Origin: Occultella kanbiaonis
Lineage (GTDB): Bacteria; Actinomycetota; Actinomycetes; Actinomycetales; Beutenbergiaceae
Direction: 5' to 3'
DNA: 64,000 nt
Assembly (NCBI RefSeq): GCF_009708215.1
Contig: NZ_CP046175.1
Span: 4,402,001 to 4,466,000 of the forward strand
Shown piece after piece: positions 34,974 through 44,190 of this stretch. Both the position numbers and the translations under genes were made by a program. The notes under the pieces were generated by a model. It made no database searches. It was not told the origin of the DNA and saw only the letters and a program-made list of their open reading frames with translations. Numbering within the stretch: the stretch's first letter is position 1; every line of letters starts with the position of its first letter.

Positions 34974-36241
34974 GCACTCTCTCCGGTCTGGTGGTGGGGC
35001 AGGCCGACGAGGTGGTGACCCAGTCGGTCCCGCTTGGTGGTCAGGTAGGCCAGGTTCTCCGGCGTCGGGTGGGTGGTCAGGTCGACGGTGCCGGTCACGT
35101 CGACGCCGCCGGCCCGCAGCGCCTGGGCCTTGGCCGGATTGTGGGTGAGCAGCCGGACCGAGCGGACACCGAGGTGGTCGAGGATCCGTGGGACCACGGC
35201 GAACGACCGCGCATCGACCGGCAGCCCCAGGTCGAGATTGGCGTCGACGGTGTCGCGGCCGGTCTCCTGCAGCGCATACGCACGCAGTTTCTCGATGAGG
35301 CCGATGCCACGGCCCTCGTGCCCGCGCAGCAGCACCAGGACACCGCGCCCCTCGCGATCGATCCGGGCCAGGGACTCCTCCAGCTGAGGTCCGCAGTCGC
35401 AGCGTCGGCTGCCCAGGACGTCACCGGTCACGCACTCGGAGTGCACCCGGACCAGGACTGGTTCGGGACCGGTGACGTCGCCACGGACCAGCACCAGGTG
35501 CTCGGCTCCCGACCCCGGCGCCGGCACCGGATCGGGACGGGTGTCGGCCTCCCGCACGGCGAGCGCGGTGAACTCCCCGTGTCTGGTGGGCAGCCGTACC
35601 GGCTCGGTGATCTCCAGTGGGGTGGCCATGGCCAGGCGGTGGGTGGCGAGGTCCTCGATGGAGATCATCGCCAGGTCGTGGCGGTCGGCGAACTCCCGCA
35701 GGGCCGGGCCGCGCATCATGGTGCCGTCGTCGTGGACCAGCTCGACGAGCACGCCTACGTCCGGTTGGCCGGCGAGCGCCATCAGGTCGACCGCGGCCTC
35801 GGTGTGCCCGCGACGTTCGAGCACCCCGCCCGCGCGGGCCCGCAGCGGGAAGACGTGACCGGGACGGGTGAGGTCGCCGGCGGTGGTGTCGCCTCCCGCG
35901 AGCAGGCGCAGGGTGCGGGCGCGGTCGGCCGCGCTGATTCCGGTGCCGACGCCGTCGCGGGCGTCGACGCTCACCGTGAAGGCCGTGCGTAGCGGGTCCT
36001 CGGTGCGTTCGACCATCAGCGGCAGGCCGAGCCGGTCGGCGTGCGCGCCGGGCATCGGGGCGCAGACGATACCGCTGGAGTACCGCACCGTCATGGCCAG
36101 GAGTTCGGGCGTGGCGGCGGCCGCGGAGAAGATCAGGTCTCCCTCGTTCTCGCGGTCCTCGTCATCGACCACGACCACGGGCCGGCCGGCGGCGATCTCG
36201 GCGACGGCGCGGGAGACGGCGTCGAGGCGGATTGTGCTCAT
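34970..36241 (-). CDS. ribBA: Bifunctional DHBP synthase / GTP cyclohydrolase II
   Basis: Bifunctional enzyme of 423 residues. The N-terminal RibB domain makes 3,4-dihydroxy-2-butanone 4-phosphate from ribulose 5-phosphate ([16 protein letters not shown] acidic loop; [11 protein letters not shown]). The C-terminal RibA domain opens GTP; its zinc site is [15 protein letters not shown] and the next active-site segment is [10 protein letters not shown]. The ATG at 36241 overlaps the ribE stop (ATGA). The C-terminal extension ends in a His-rich stretch ([10 protein letters not shown]). Confidence 0.96.
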   Translation of the reverse strand: MSTIRLDAVSRAVAEIAAGRPVVVVDDEDRENEGDLIFSAAAATPELLAMTVRYSSGIVCAPMPGAHADRLGLPLMVERTEDPLRTAFTVSVDARDGVGTGISAADRARTLRLLAGGDTTAGDLTRPGHVFPLRARAGGVLERRGHTEAAVDLMALAGQPDVGVLVELVHDDGTMMRGPALREFADRHDLAMISIEDLATHRLAMATPLEITEPVRLPTRHGEFTALAVREADTRPDPVPAPGSGAEHLVLVRGDVTGPEPVLVRVHSECVTGDVLGSRRCDCGPQLEESLARIDREGRGVLVLLRGHEGRGIGLIEKLRAYALQETGRDTVDANLDLGLPVDARSFAVVPRILDHLGVRSVRLLTHNPAKAQALRAGGVDVTGTVDLTTHPTPENLAYLTTKRDRLGHHLVGLPHHQTGESA

Positions 36242-36846
36242 CGTCGCGCCACGGCCTCGAGGCCGGGCAGGAGGTTCTCGACGTACTTGGCCAGGACGTC
36301 CACCTCGATGTTCACGCGCGATCCGACGCCGCGCAGGCCGAGGGTGGTGCGGGCGAGCGTCTCCGGGATCAGGCCGATGGTCGTCACGCCGTCCGCCACG
36401 GACGCAACGGTCAGGCTCACGCCGTCCACGGCGATCGACCCACGGTCGACCACGTAGCGAGTGACGCCGTCGGGCAGTGCGATACGGATCAGGTGCCCGC
36501 CCTCGCCGGGCCCGGCCGCGATCACCTCGCCGACGCCGTCGACGTGGCCCTGCACGATGTGACCGCCGAGGCGGGCGTCCGCGCGCAGGGACCGCTCGAG
36601 GTTCACTCGGTCGCCGGCCGCGAGGGTGCCGAGCGAGGTGGCCGCGAGGGTGGTCCGGATGACGTCGGCGCTCCACACCTGACCGTCGTGCTCGGTGACG
36701 GTCAGGCAGCAGCCGTTGACGGTGATCGAGTCGCCCGGCGCGGCGTCGGAGAGGACGAGCGGCGCGCGGAGGTGCAGGCGGGTGGAGTCCTTCGAGGAGT
36801 CGATGCCCTCGACGGTGCCGAGTTCCTCGACGATTCCGGTGAACAT
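36238..36846 (-). CDS. ribE: Riboflavin synthase alpha chain
   Basis: Riboflavin synthase of 202 residues, dismutating two lumazine molecules. Its two homologous barrels are both visible: MFTGIVEELGTV...SITVNGCCLTVT and LGGHIVQGHVDGVGEV...SIAVDGVSLTVASV. The ATG at 36846 has AGAAGGGA upstream. Twenty bases separate it from the ribD stop; it overlaps ribBA by four bases. Confidence 0.95.
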   Translation of the reverse strand: MFTGIVEELGTVEGIDSSKDSTRLHLRAPLVLSDAAPGDSITVNGCCLTVTEHDGQVWSADVIRTTLAATSLGTLAAGDRVNLERSLRADARLGGHIVQGHVDGVGEVIAAGPGEGGHLIRIALPDGVTRYVVDRGSIAVDGVSLTVASVADGVTTIGLIPETLARTTLGLRGVGSRVNIEVDVLAKYVENLLPGLEAVARR

Positions 36847-36866
36847 GGTGGTCCCTTCTGTTGGGG

Positions 36867-37910
36867 TCAGACGGCGGGTGGCCGCAGGGTCAGCTGGAGG
36901 TCGATGTGCCCGTCGGGCGAGGTGAGCAGGGCGGTGTCGATCAGGTCGAGCGCCAGGGCGTCGGCGATGGTTCCGATGCCGAGCGGCCCGATCGCCGCCG
37001 GCCCGGCTCCGAGGACCTTCGGGGCGAGGTGGACGATCAGTTCGTCGACCAGCCCCGCGGTGAGGAAAGCGGCAGCGAGGGTCGGTCCGCCCTCGAGCAG
37101 CACGTGTCGCCGGCCGCGAGCGTGGAGGACTGCAAGTGCTTCGGACGGGTCATGGGTGCGCAGCCGCAGGGCGGGAACCGCGGGCTCTTGGGTGGGCAGG
37201 TCTGGGATCTGGCCGAGCCCCATCACGGCGCGAAGCGGCTGCCTCGGCCGCAGGGTGCCATCGGTGCGGCGCGCGGTCAGCGCGGGCAGGTCCGCGCGGG
37301 CGGTCCCGGCGCCGACCAGGATCACGTCGCACCGTGCACGCAGGAGGTGGACCTGCTCGCGGGCCGCACTGCCGGTGATCCACCGGCTGGAGCCGTCGGC
37401 CGCGGCCACCCGGCCGTCCAGGGTGAGCGCCAACTTCGCGGTGACCAGGGGGCGCGCGTGCCGGAGCCCGTGCTCCCAGCCGCGGTTCAGCGCCGCCGCG
37501 TCGGCCGCGAGCTCGGCGGGGAGGTCGGTCTCGACCTCGATCCCCGCCCCGCGCAGGATCTCGACCCCGCCGGCCGCGGCGGGGTTCGGGTCGCGGCGGC
37601 CGATCACCACACGGCGGATCCCGGCCTCGGTCAGGGCCCGAGTGCACGGGCCGGTACGGCCGGTGTGGGCGCAGGGTTGGAGGGTGACGACCGCCGTCGC
37701 ACCCACCGCGTCAGCCGACCCGGCCCGGGTCAGGGCGTCGACCTCGGCATGCGCGGTACCGGCGCCGCGGTGGTAGCCCTCGGCGATGACCCGGCCGTCC
37801 GGGCCGAGCAGGACGCAGCCGACGCGCGGGTTCGGTCCGAAGGGGACCGCGGGGTGCGCCGCGATCTCGAGGGCACGGCGCAGCGCGCCGTGTTCAGCCT
37901 GGTCGATCAT
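36867..37910 (-). CDS. ribD: Bifunctional riboflavin deaminase/reductase
   Basis: RibD of 347 residues. The N-terminal deaminase has the zinc site HAEVDAL and LQPCAHTGRTGPC. The C-terminal reductase has ARPLVTAKLALTLDGRVAA, the SRWITG substrate loop and LEGGPTLAAAFL. It converts the first pyrimidine intermediate in two steps. The ATG at 37910 has CGGGAG at close spacing. It is the first gene of the rib operon, 121 bases behind the FMN riboswitch. Confidence 0.95.
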   Translation of the reverse strand: MIDQAEHGALRRALEIAAHPAVPFGPNPRVGCVLLGPDGRVIAEGYHRGAGTAHAEVDALTRAGSADAVGATAVVTLQPCAHTGRTGPCTRALTEAGIRRVVIGRRDPNPAAAGGVEILRGAGIEVETDLPAELAADAAALNRGWEHGLRHARPLVTAKLALTLDGRVAAADGSSRWITGSAAREQVHLLRARCDVILVGAGTARADLPALTARRTDGTLRPRQPLRAVMGLGQIPDLPTQEPAVPALRLRTHDPSEALAVLHARGRRHVLLEGGPTLAAAFLTAGLVDELIVHLAPKVLGAGPAAIGPLGIGTIADALALDLIDTALLTSPDGHIDLQLTLRPPAV

Positions 37911-38030
37911 CCCGCTCCCGGTGTCCGCGATGCTCGCGGTCCGGAGTGAGGAAGGGGTCACGGAGGCGTCGTCCACCAGGGGAGTCCACGGCTGCACGGG
38001 TGCGCCCTGGGATCCGTCCGGAGACGTCGT

Positions 38031-38159
38031 CGCGTGCGCTTCCCATCCGGACTCTGACCGTCGGTCCAGGAGTTCCACCTGGTCAACCGGTGACCTTGCG
38101 GTCATCGGGTCGCGGACTATGACCGCCGGCTCGGAATTTCACCGACCCCAGTGCACGCG
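38031..38159 (-). ncRNA. FMN riboswitch (RFN element)
   Basis: The minus strand shows the RFN landmarks in order: CGCGTGC of P1, GGGGTCGGTGAAATTCCGA, CCGGCGGTCATAGTCCGCGA, the P4 region, GGTGGAACTCCTGG, CCGACGGTCAGAGTCCGGAT, GGGAAGC and the closing GCACGCG. FMN binding should repress the ribD-ribE-ribBA-ribH operon, probably by blocking translation or elongation before ribD. Confidence 0.95.
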
Positions 38160-38181
38160 AGCTTTCCAGCTCGTCGCCGCC

Positions 38182-38187
38182 ATGCTA
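38182..38187 (-). promoter_or_regulatory. Likely -10 box of the rib operon
   Basis: On the minus strand TAGCAT lies about 23 bases upstream of the riboswitch P1 helix, a good distance for transcription to start shortly before the aptamer. No clear -35 box was found. Confidence 0.35.
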
Positions 38188-38394
38188 ACAGCGCCGCCAC
38201 CGGCGATCGGGTGGGCCGGTCGGGTGACCGATCCGTGAGACGGGCGGACCTGCAGCGTCATCGTCATCGTCATCGACGGCGGCACCCATCCGGATCGTCC
38301 GTGGCTCCGAATGGTTGGTATGGGACCGCTGGAACGGATGCGACGAGGCCCGGGCCCGGGCGGGGACGGTGCGGGTGAGCGAGGACACCCACGC

Positions 38395-39075
38395 ATGCCC
38401 GTGATCGGACGACGGGTCGTCGCGGGGGTCGTGGTCGCCGTCGGCGCCGCGGCGCTCGTCGTGCTCCCGGGCCTGGGCAATGAGCCGGTGCCGTCCGGGC
38501 CGAGCACCTCACTGGAGCGTCTGCTGGACTCGGACGAGCGCGCCGAGGCCGGGCGGCCCACGCTGGAGACCGTCCAGGGTCTGGCGGCTGAGCTCAGCGA
38601 CACCTCGGGCGACCAGCCGATCGACCCGGACCGGGTCTCGGCCGTGGTGACGAGCCCCGGTCCGTACGAGGTCCTGGGGCAGTTGCAGATCCCCGCCATC
38701 GGGCTCGATGCCGAGGTCGGCAACGGGGTCGACCCGGACACTCTTGTCCTCGGTCCGGGCCACTGGCCGGGCACTCCGGTGCCGGGTCAGGTCGGCAACG
38801 CGGTGCTCTCCGGCCACCGCACCACGCACACCGCGCCGTTCCGGGATCTCGACGAGTTGACCGAGGGCGACGAGATCACGGTGTCGACGCGAGCCGGCGT
38901 GACTACGACGTACGTGGTCACCGAGGTGCTCGTGGTCCCCGTCGAGGAGTACACGGGCGAGGTCCTCGCCCAGCCGGAGGACCCGTCGACGCGAGAGCTC
39001 ACCCTCTTCGCCTGCCATCCCGAGGGCAGCCTCACCCACCGCATCATCGTGCACGCGCAAGCGCCGCCCGCCTGA
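38395..39075 (+). CDS. Class E sortase
   Basis: Membrane-anchored transpeptidase of about 226 residues. One N-terminal hydrophobic segment (RRVVAGVVVAVGAAALVVLPGL) is followed by a stalk and the sortase barrel: LGQLQIPAIGLDAEVGNGV, GHWPGTPVPGQVGNAVLSGHRTT with the catalytic His, and TLFACHPEGSLTHRIIV with the TLxxC cysteine and later Arg. Class E sortases attach LAxTG-type proteins to the actinobacterial wall. The start at 38395 is my choice (GAGGA about ten bases upstream); an earlier ATG at 38311 would add 28 residues. No substrate with an obvious sorting signal is seen in this window. Confidence 0.85.
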   Translation: MPVIGRRVVAGVVVAVGAAALVVLPGLGNEPVPSGPSTSLERLLDSDERAEAGRPTLETVQGLAAELSDTSGDQPIDPDRVSAVVTSPGPYEVLGQLQIPAIGLDAEVGNGVDPDTLVLGPGHWPGTPVPGQVGNAVLSGHRTTHTAPFRDLDELTEGDEITVSTRAGVTTTYVVTEVLVVPVEEYTGEVLAQPEDPSTRELTLFACHPEGSLTHRIIVHAQAPPA

Positions 39076-39205
39076 ACCTCCCTGACCGCTGTGCCGACGG
39101 AAGGAGATGTCTCGATCGGACGCAGGATCGTCGCGAACTGCCGGCACACGTCGGAGCCGCGTCGCGGACATGAGCAGATCACCAACGAAAGCAGGTGTGA
39201 ATTCC

Positions 39206-39895
39206 ATGCATGAGACCAACGATCCCATCGGGACAGACCCCGGCTGGGCGGCGCGAGTGCGTCGGTCCAGGCAGATGTTCGGCGGCAAGCCGGTGCTGCG
39301 GTTCCAGACCGAGGCGACGCGCCGCACCTTCATCGCGGGCGCCGGACTGGTCGGGGTGGGTGCGACCTTCGTCGCGTTCAACCGGAACGACCCGGTCGCC
39401 TTCGCCGACACCACCGGCGACATCGACATCCTCAACTACGCGCTCACCCTCGAGTACCTCGAGGCGGAGTTCTACACGCAGGGAATCGCCGGCAACGTCA
39501 TCACCGACGAGCGCGAACTCGAACTCGTGAGCCCGATCCGGGACCACGAGCAGGCACACGTGGACGGCATCACGCAACTGATCACGGACCTCGGCGGTAC
39601 GCCCGTGGAGTCGCCGACATTCATGTTCCCGGACGGCACCTTCACCGACCGTGACATGTTCCTCGAGACGGCCTCGATGTTCGAGGAGCTGGGCGTGCAG
39701 GCCTACCACGGCCAGGTCGCGCTGATCAGCGATGCCGAGATCCTTGGCACCGCGGCCGCGATCGCGGGCGTCGAGTCCCGGCACGCGGCCGTCGTCGCCC
39801 ACCTCATGGGCGGCGAGCCATTCCCCGCACCGTTCGAGGCGAACCTCCCCATGGAGGACGTCCTCGCCGCGGCCGGCCAGTTCATCGAAGGTTAG
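39206..39895 (+). CDS. Secreted ferritin-like domain protein
   Basis: Protein of 229 residues. The N-terminal RRTFIAGAGLVGVGATFVAFN resembles a twin-arginine export signal. The four-helix bundle that follows belongs to the ferritin-like (Ferritin_2/desiccation-related) group, with DIDILNYALTLEYLEAEFYTQG, IRDHEQAHVDGI and VESRHAAVVAHL carrying acidic and His residues positioned like diiron ligands. The ATG at 39206 has CAGGTG upstream. It sits ten bases before a second paralogue. The function of this group is unproven; iron or oxidative stress roles are plausible. Confidence 0.85.
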   Translation: MHETNDPIGTDPGWAARVRRSRQMFGGKPVLRFQTEATRRTFIAGAGLVGVGATFVAFNRNDPVAFADTTGDIDILNYALTLEYLEAEFYTQGIAGNVITDERELELVSPIRDHEQAHVDGITQLITDLGGTPVESPTFMFPDGTFTDRDMFLETASMFEELGVQAYHGQVALISDAEILGTAAAIAGVESRHAAVVAHLMGGEPFPAPFEANLPMEDVLAAAGQFIEG

Positions 39896-39905
39896 GAGAA
39901 ACACC

Positions 39906-40517
39906 GTGTACACCCGAAAGAACTTCATCCGTGATGCCGGTCTGGTGATCCCGGGCGCGATCGCCTTGACGATGCTCGGCTCGAAATTCGCTTTCGCCGA
40001 CGACGGTGACTTCGATGGTCCGCTCGACGTGCTGAACTACGCGCTGACCCTTGAGTACCTCGAGGCCGAGTTCTACCGACAGGGCAACGCGGCCGGTCTG
40101 GTGAGTGGCCAGGCCGCCGAGTACCTCGCCACGATCCAGACCGACGAGGAGACCCACGTCATGACCCTGCAGGACACCATCGCGTCGCTCGGCGGCGCGG
40201 CGGTGCCGGCGCCGATGGTCGACTTCGGCGAGGCGTTCGCGAGCGAGGCGAACTATCTCGAGACGGCCTTCACGTTCGAGAACCTCGGCGTGCAGGCCTA
40301 CCTCGGTGCGGCACCGTCGCTGTTCCAGGAGAAGGAGTTACTGACGGCGGCGGCGAGCATCTTCGGGGTCGAGGCACGCCACGCCGCGATCCTCGGCGTG
40401 CTGCAGAACAAGCCCGCCGAGGGCGGCGTCTACCAGGGCGCGCTCGAGACGGCGCTGAGCCGTGCCGACGTGCTGGAGGCAGCGTCGCCGTTCATCGTCA
40501 GCGCGGAGACGCTCTGA
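39906..40517 (+). CDS. Secreted ferritin-like domain protein, tandem paralogue
   Basis: Paralogue of the preceding gene, 203 residues. It shares the DVLNYALTLEYLEAEFYRQG helix and the DEETHVMTLQDTIASLGG and VEARHAAILGVLQ helices with probable metal ligands. The N-terminal RKNFIRDAGLVIPGAIALTML is a degenerate export signal (RK instead of RR). The GTG at 39906 has AGGAGA seven bases upstream. The pair followed by sigK-rskA looks like a conserved block, so these may be SigK targets. Confidence 0.85.
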   Translation: MYTRKNFIRDAGLVIPGAIALTMLGSKFAFADDGDFDGPLDVLNYALTLEYLEAEFYRQGNAAGLVSGQAAEYLATIQTDEETHVMTLQDTIASLGGAAVPAPMVDFGEAFASEANYLETAFTFENLGVQAYLGAAPSLFQEKELLTAAASIFGVEARHAAILGVLQNKPAEGGVYQGALETALSRADVLEAASPFIVSAETL

Positions 40518-40647
40518 CCGCAGCGGCTCCGGCACCGGTCGCTGCGGGGTCCCCCGAACCCCAGCCGGTGGCGCGCGACGGGCCGCCGCCGGCTGGGCCC
40601 GGGCGGGCAAGCGCGCCCCGCGGCGGCACCTGCGCGATACTGGCACC

Positions 40648-41310
40648 GTGAGCAGCCACGGACCGCGCCTTCCCGGCACGATCCCGGACAACACGACCGG
40701 TTCGCGTGACGACCTCAGCGAACTGATGCAGCGCGCAGCGCTGGGAGACCAGGACGCGTTCGCCGCGATCTACGACGCGACCGCACCGGTGGTCCACGGC
40801 GTGGCCCGACGGGTGCTGCGCGACCCGGATCTGGCAGCCGAGGTGACGCAGGAGGTCATGCTCGAGGCGTGGCGCACGGCGCCCCGGTTCGACGGCGCGC
40901 GCGGCTCGGTCCTGGCCTGGCTCACGACGATGACTCGACGAAGGGCGGTGGACCGGGTGCGATCGGAGCAGTCACATCGGGACCGGGGCGAACGCGTCGC
41001 CACCGGGGACTTCCGCCGGCCCTTCGACGAGGTCGCCGAGACCGTGGAGCGCCGGTCCGAGTTCCTCGAGGTGCGACGCTGCCTCGGCTCGCTGACGGAC
41101 CTGCAGCGCGACGCCGTCGTGACGGCCTTCTACGGCGGTCAGACCTACCGTGAAGTGGCGCAGTCACGCGGGGCCAGCCTGCCTACGGTGAAGTCGCGGA
41201 TCCGCGACGGTCTGAACCGACTGCGGCGCTGCCTGGACGGGACGCAGCCACAGGACCCAGACGACGTGTTCCACGACGCACACAATCCAGCAAGGGAGGG
41301 ACCGCAGTGA
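40648..41310 (+). CDS. sigK: ECF RNA polymerase sigma factor SigK
   Basis: Sigma factor of 220 residues. Region 2 is DQDAFAAIYDATAPVVHGVARRVLRDPDLAAEVTQ with the AWLTTMTRRRAVDRVR segment; region 4 is LTDLQRDAVVTAFYGGQTYREVAQ with the VKSRIRDGLNRLRRCL recognition helix. It pairs with the anti-sigma gene that overlaps its stop (GTGA), as in the mycobacterial SigK-RskA pair. A GATACT sequence six bases before the GTG suggests a leaderless transcript. Confidence 0.9.
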   Translation: MSSHGPRLPGTIPDNTTGSRDDLSELMQRAALGDQDAFAAIYDATAPVVHGVARRVLRDPDLAAEVTQEVMLEAWRTAPRFDGARGSVLAWLTTMTRRRAVDRVRSEQSHRDRGERVATGDFRRPFDEVAETVERRSEFLEVRRCLGSLTDLQRDAVVTAFYGGQTYREVAQSRGASLPTVKSRIRDGLNRLRRCLDGTQPQDPDDVFHDAHNPAREGPQ

Positions 41311-42026
41311 CCGACGATGACGTGCGTGATCTGCTCGGTGCCTGGGCGTTGGATGCCGTGGACGACGTCGAGCGCAAGGCGGTGGAGCGACTCATCCGGG
41401 ACGACCCCGAAGCCGCCGCGGAGGCCCGAGCCCTGCGGGAAACGGTGACGCGGCTCGCCGAGAGCGACGCGGCCGCCCCGCCGGCGGCGCTGCGCGCCCA
41501 GGTGCTCGACGCGGTCGGGTCCACTCGGCAACTCACACCTTCGGCCAGTGACACGCACCCCCCGGAGCGCCCACCGGCACGTCGGCGCAGCACCGCATGG
41601 CGGCTGCTCGCCGCGGCCGTGATCCTGATCGCAATCGCCGTGCCATCGGGCATCGCGGTGCTCCAGGCCCAGCGGGCCGAGCGGGCCGAGCAGCAGGTCG
41701 AAATGGTGGCAGAAGCACTCAGTGAACCCGGAGCCAGCCTGGTCCGGGCGGACGTGTCCGGGGGCGGGAAGGCGGCCATGGTCACCGGCGGAGACACCGT
41801 CCTGCTGGCGCTCAGCGGCCTGCCGGAGCTGAGCGATCAGGACTACCAGCTCTGGGTCGTCCAGGACGACGTCCCGGTCTCGGCCGGGGTGCTTCGTCCC
41901 AGGGACGGCCTCCTCACCAGGGAGTTGGCCGACGTCCCGCCCACGGCGGCGCTGGCCCTCACCGTCGAACCCGCCGGCGGCTCCGATCAGCCCACGACGG
42001 ACCCACTGGTGGTCCTCAGCCCCTGA
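41307..42026 (+). CDS. rskA: Anti-sigma-K factor RskA
   Basis: Membrane anti-sigma factor of 239 residues. The cytosolic N-terminal domain starts DDDVRDLLGAWALDAVDDVERKAVERLI, the sigma-binding module. One membrane segment (AWRLLAAAVILIAIAVPSGIAVL) follows. The outer RskA domain ends with DYQLWVVQDDVPVSAGVLRP and VEPAGGSDQPT, its conserved core. It holds SigK inactive until regulated proteolysis frees it. The GTG at 41307 overlaps the sigK stop. Confidence 0.92.
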   Translation: MTDDDVRDLLGAWALDAVDDVERKAVERLIRDDPEAAAEARALRETVTRLAESDAAAPPAALRAQVLDAVGSTRQLTPSASDTHPPERPPARRRSTAWRLLAAAVILIAIAVPSGIAVLQAQRAERAEQQVEMVAEALSEPGASLVRADVSGGGKAAMVTGGDTVLLALSGLPELSDQDYQLWVVQDDVPVSAGVLRPRDGLLTRELADVPPTAALALTVEPAGGSDQPTTDPLVVLSP

Positions 42027-42063
42027 GCGCGATCGCTACCGCCCTGATCGTGGCCGACCCGCC

Positions 42064-42648
42064 TCAGCGGGTCTCGAGCAGAGCGGACACGGTCCTGGTC
42101 ACCAGTTCCGGCGCGTGCGTGGGGTCGAGTCGCCCAGCCGAGACCTCGATCCCGGCGCCGTGCAGGATCTGGTGCAGCATCGCCACCTGCCATGAGACCG
42201 GCATGTCGGTCCGGAAGTCCCCACGTTCTCGGCCGCGTTCGATCAACGACTGCACGCGGGCGGCTGGGCCTTCGTGGAGCTGGCGGATGCGCTCGGCGGT
42301 GAGTTCGTCCTGAGCCGCGACCACCACCGCCCGCGACTGGTCCACGAGGTGCCAACTGCTCTGGATCAGCCGGTTCAGCGTCGCGCGCGGGTCGCCGTCG
42401 ACGTCAACCTCGGCGAGGGCCAGCTCACCTTGCTCGATGACCCGTGCCACGACCGCATCGACCAGCGCCGGGCGTGAGGCGAAATGACCGTAGAGCGTCA
42501 CACGGCCGAGCCCGGCCTCCTTGGCGATGTCAGCCATGGTCGCGTTGGGGTCCCGGGCGAGACAGGTGATCGCCGCCCCGATGATGCTCTCGACGTTACG
42601 CACCGCATCGGCGCGCCGTGCCGTCTCGCCTGGTGCCCTGTGCACCAT
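42064..42648 (-). CDS. TetR family transcriptional regulator
   Basis: TetR repressor of 194 residues. The helix-turn-helix is ATMADIAKEAGLGRVTLYGHFASRPALVDAVV; the C-terminal ligand domain is variable. The ATG at 42648 has GAGGGGG six bases upstream and is preferred to the ATG at 42672. It is divergent from a DHA2-type efflux pump 90 bases away, so it probably represses that pump and itself through the dyad at 42681-42698. Confidence 0.9.
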   Translation of the reverse strand: MVHRAPGETARRADAVRNVESIIGAAITCLARDPNATMADIAKEAGLGRVTLYGHFASRPALVDAVVARVIEQGELALAEVDVDGDPRATLNRLIQSSWHLVDQSRAVVVAAQDELTAERIRQLHEGPAARVQSLIERGRERGDFRTDMPVSWQVAMLHQILHGAGIEVSAGRLDPTHAPELVTRTVSALLETR

Positions 42649-42680
42649 CCACTGCCCCCTCTTCTCGAACACGCGTGTAT

Positions 42681-42698
42681 GGGTTAGAGTACCAACCC
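42681..42698. promoter_or_regulatory. Dyad between tetR and the efflux pump gene
   Basis: GGGTT (42681-42685) and AACCC (42694-42698) are separated by AGAGTACC in the short divergent promoter region. It is a plausible TetR operator, though the arms are only five bases. Confidence 0.4.
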
Positions 42699-42738
42699 GA
42701 TAACTCAGACACCAATGTTCGACTTAGGAGTGGTCCAC

Positions 42739-44133
42739 ATGTCCGACACTCGAGCCCCGGCGCACGCGGACGCCGGCCTCCACCCCAAGCGCTGGGTCGC
42801 GTTGGCGCTGCTGGGCACGGCGCAGTTCATGCTGATCCTGGACGTCACTGTGGTGGCGATCGCACTCCCCCAGATGGGCGCCGACCTGGGCCTCTCGCGG
42901 GACGTCCTGACCTGGGTCGTCGCGGCCTACACGGTGACCTTCGGCAGCCTGATGCTGCTCGGGGGCCGCAGCGCCGACCTGTTCGGGGCAAGGCCGATCG
43001 TCTACGGCGGTCTGGTCACCTTCGTGCTCGGATCACTGGCAGCGGGCCTGGCCCAGAGCGCTCCGATGCTGCTCACCGGCCGGGTGGGGCAGGGCCTCGG
43101 GGCGGCGATGCTCTCGCCCGCGGCACTCTCCGTGGTTGTGCGGCTCTTCTCCGAAGCCGAACGCAACCGCGCGCTGGGGATCTGGTCAGCGCTCGGTGGT
43201 GGCGGTGCCGCGGTCGGCGTGCTGCTCGGCGGGTTGATCACCGCCGGGCCGGGATGGCCCTGGGTGTTCTTCATCAATGTGCCGGTGGGCGCGGTCGTCC
43301 TGGTGGGGCTCGTGCGGGTGCTGCCACCGCTACGGCCCGTGGAGCAGGCCGCAGCGGGCCTCGACGTGCCGGGTGCGCTCCTGGTGGCCGGGGCGACCGG
43401 CCTGGCGATCTACTCCCTGACCGCCGCCGGCGAACTCGGGTGGGCCACGGCGCAGACCATCGTCCCCGCCGCCGCGGCGGCCGGGCTGTATGTGCTCTTC
43501 GGCTGGCGGCAGAGGACAGCCGCCTCCCCGCTCATGGACCTCGAGCTGCTCGGGCGACGTCCCGTCACCGCAGGCGTGTTCGTCATCCTGATCGCCACCG
43601 CACTCATGGTCGCGGTGTTCTTCCTCGGCACCTTCTACTTCCAGCAGTCGGCCGGGCACGGTCCCCTGGCCACCGGGCTGTTGTTCCTGCCGGTCGCTCT
43701 GGCCACGATGGCCGGCGCCAACCTGGGTGGGCGCCTGATCGCCCGGGTCGGGGCGCGCCAGCTCGGCGCCGGCGGCATGCTCATCGCGGCAGGAGGGCTG
43801 CTCGTCCCGGCGCTCTGGACGACGACCGCCGCCACCACGATCGGGGTCACGTTCGGTGCGTTCGGAATCGGCGCACTGTTCGTGGTCGCGTCGGCCACCG
43901 CCCTCGGGCAGGTCGGTCCGCAGGAGGCCGGTGTCGCCTCCGCGCTGCTGAGCACGTTCCACGAGTTCGGTGCCTCGCTGGGGGTGGCGACCGTCTCCAG
44001 CATCGCGGCCCTGAGCCTCGCCGGAGGTGGGGACGCCGGGTTCCGGCAAGCATTCATCGCCGCGGCGATCGCGGCAGTGGTCGCGGCCGTCATCTCCGCG
44101 GTGGTCATCCCGGCGCGGCGGGCCGCCCGGTGA
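42739..44133 (+). CDS. DHA2 family (EmrB/QacA) MFS efflux transporter
   Basis: Drug:proton antiporter of 464 residues with 14 predicted membrane segments. Family motifs are LDVTVVAIALPQMGADLG in helix 1, LGGRSADLFGARPIVYGG in the first loop, and GPGWPWVFFINVPVGAV after helix 5. These pumps expel lipophilic drugs, dyes or own metabolites. The ATG at 42739 has AGGAG eight bases upstream. Regulation by the divergent TetR is likely. Confidence 0.92.
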   Translation: MSDTRAPAHADAGLHPKRWVALALLGTAQFMLILDVTVVAIALPQMGADLGLSRDVLTWVVAAYTVTFGSLMLLGGRSADLFGARPIVYGGLVTFVLGSLAAGLAQSAPMLLTGRVGQGLGAAMLSPAALSVVVRLFSEAERNRALGIWSALGGGGAAVGVLLGGLITAGPGWPWVFFINVPVGAVVLVGLVRVLPPLRPVEQAAAGLDVPGALLVAGATGLAIYSLTAAGELGWATAQTIVPAAAAAGLYVLFGWRQRTAASPLMDLELLGRRPVTAGVFVILIATALMVAVFFLGTFYFQQSAGHGPLATGLLFLPVALATMAGANLGGRLIARVGARQLGAGGMLIAAGGLLVPALWTTTAATTIGVTFGAFGIGALFVVASATALGQVGPQEAGVASALLSTFHEFGASLGVATVSSIAALSLAGGGDAGFRQAFIAAAIAAVVAAVISAVVIPARRAAR

Positions 44134-44190
44134 CCCGCCCGCCCTGAGCCCGAGTGAGGGTCCGGCCGCTCCGATCCGTAGTCTTGCCGC

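Noticed and set aside
37911-38105. Upstream in-frame extension of ribD
   Set aside because: It runs through the FMN riboswitch, which is non-coding; the ATG at 37910 has its own ribosome binding site.
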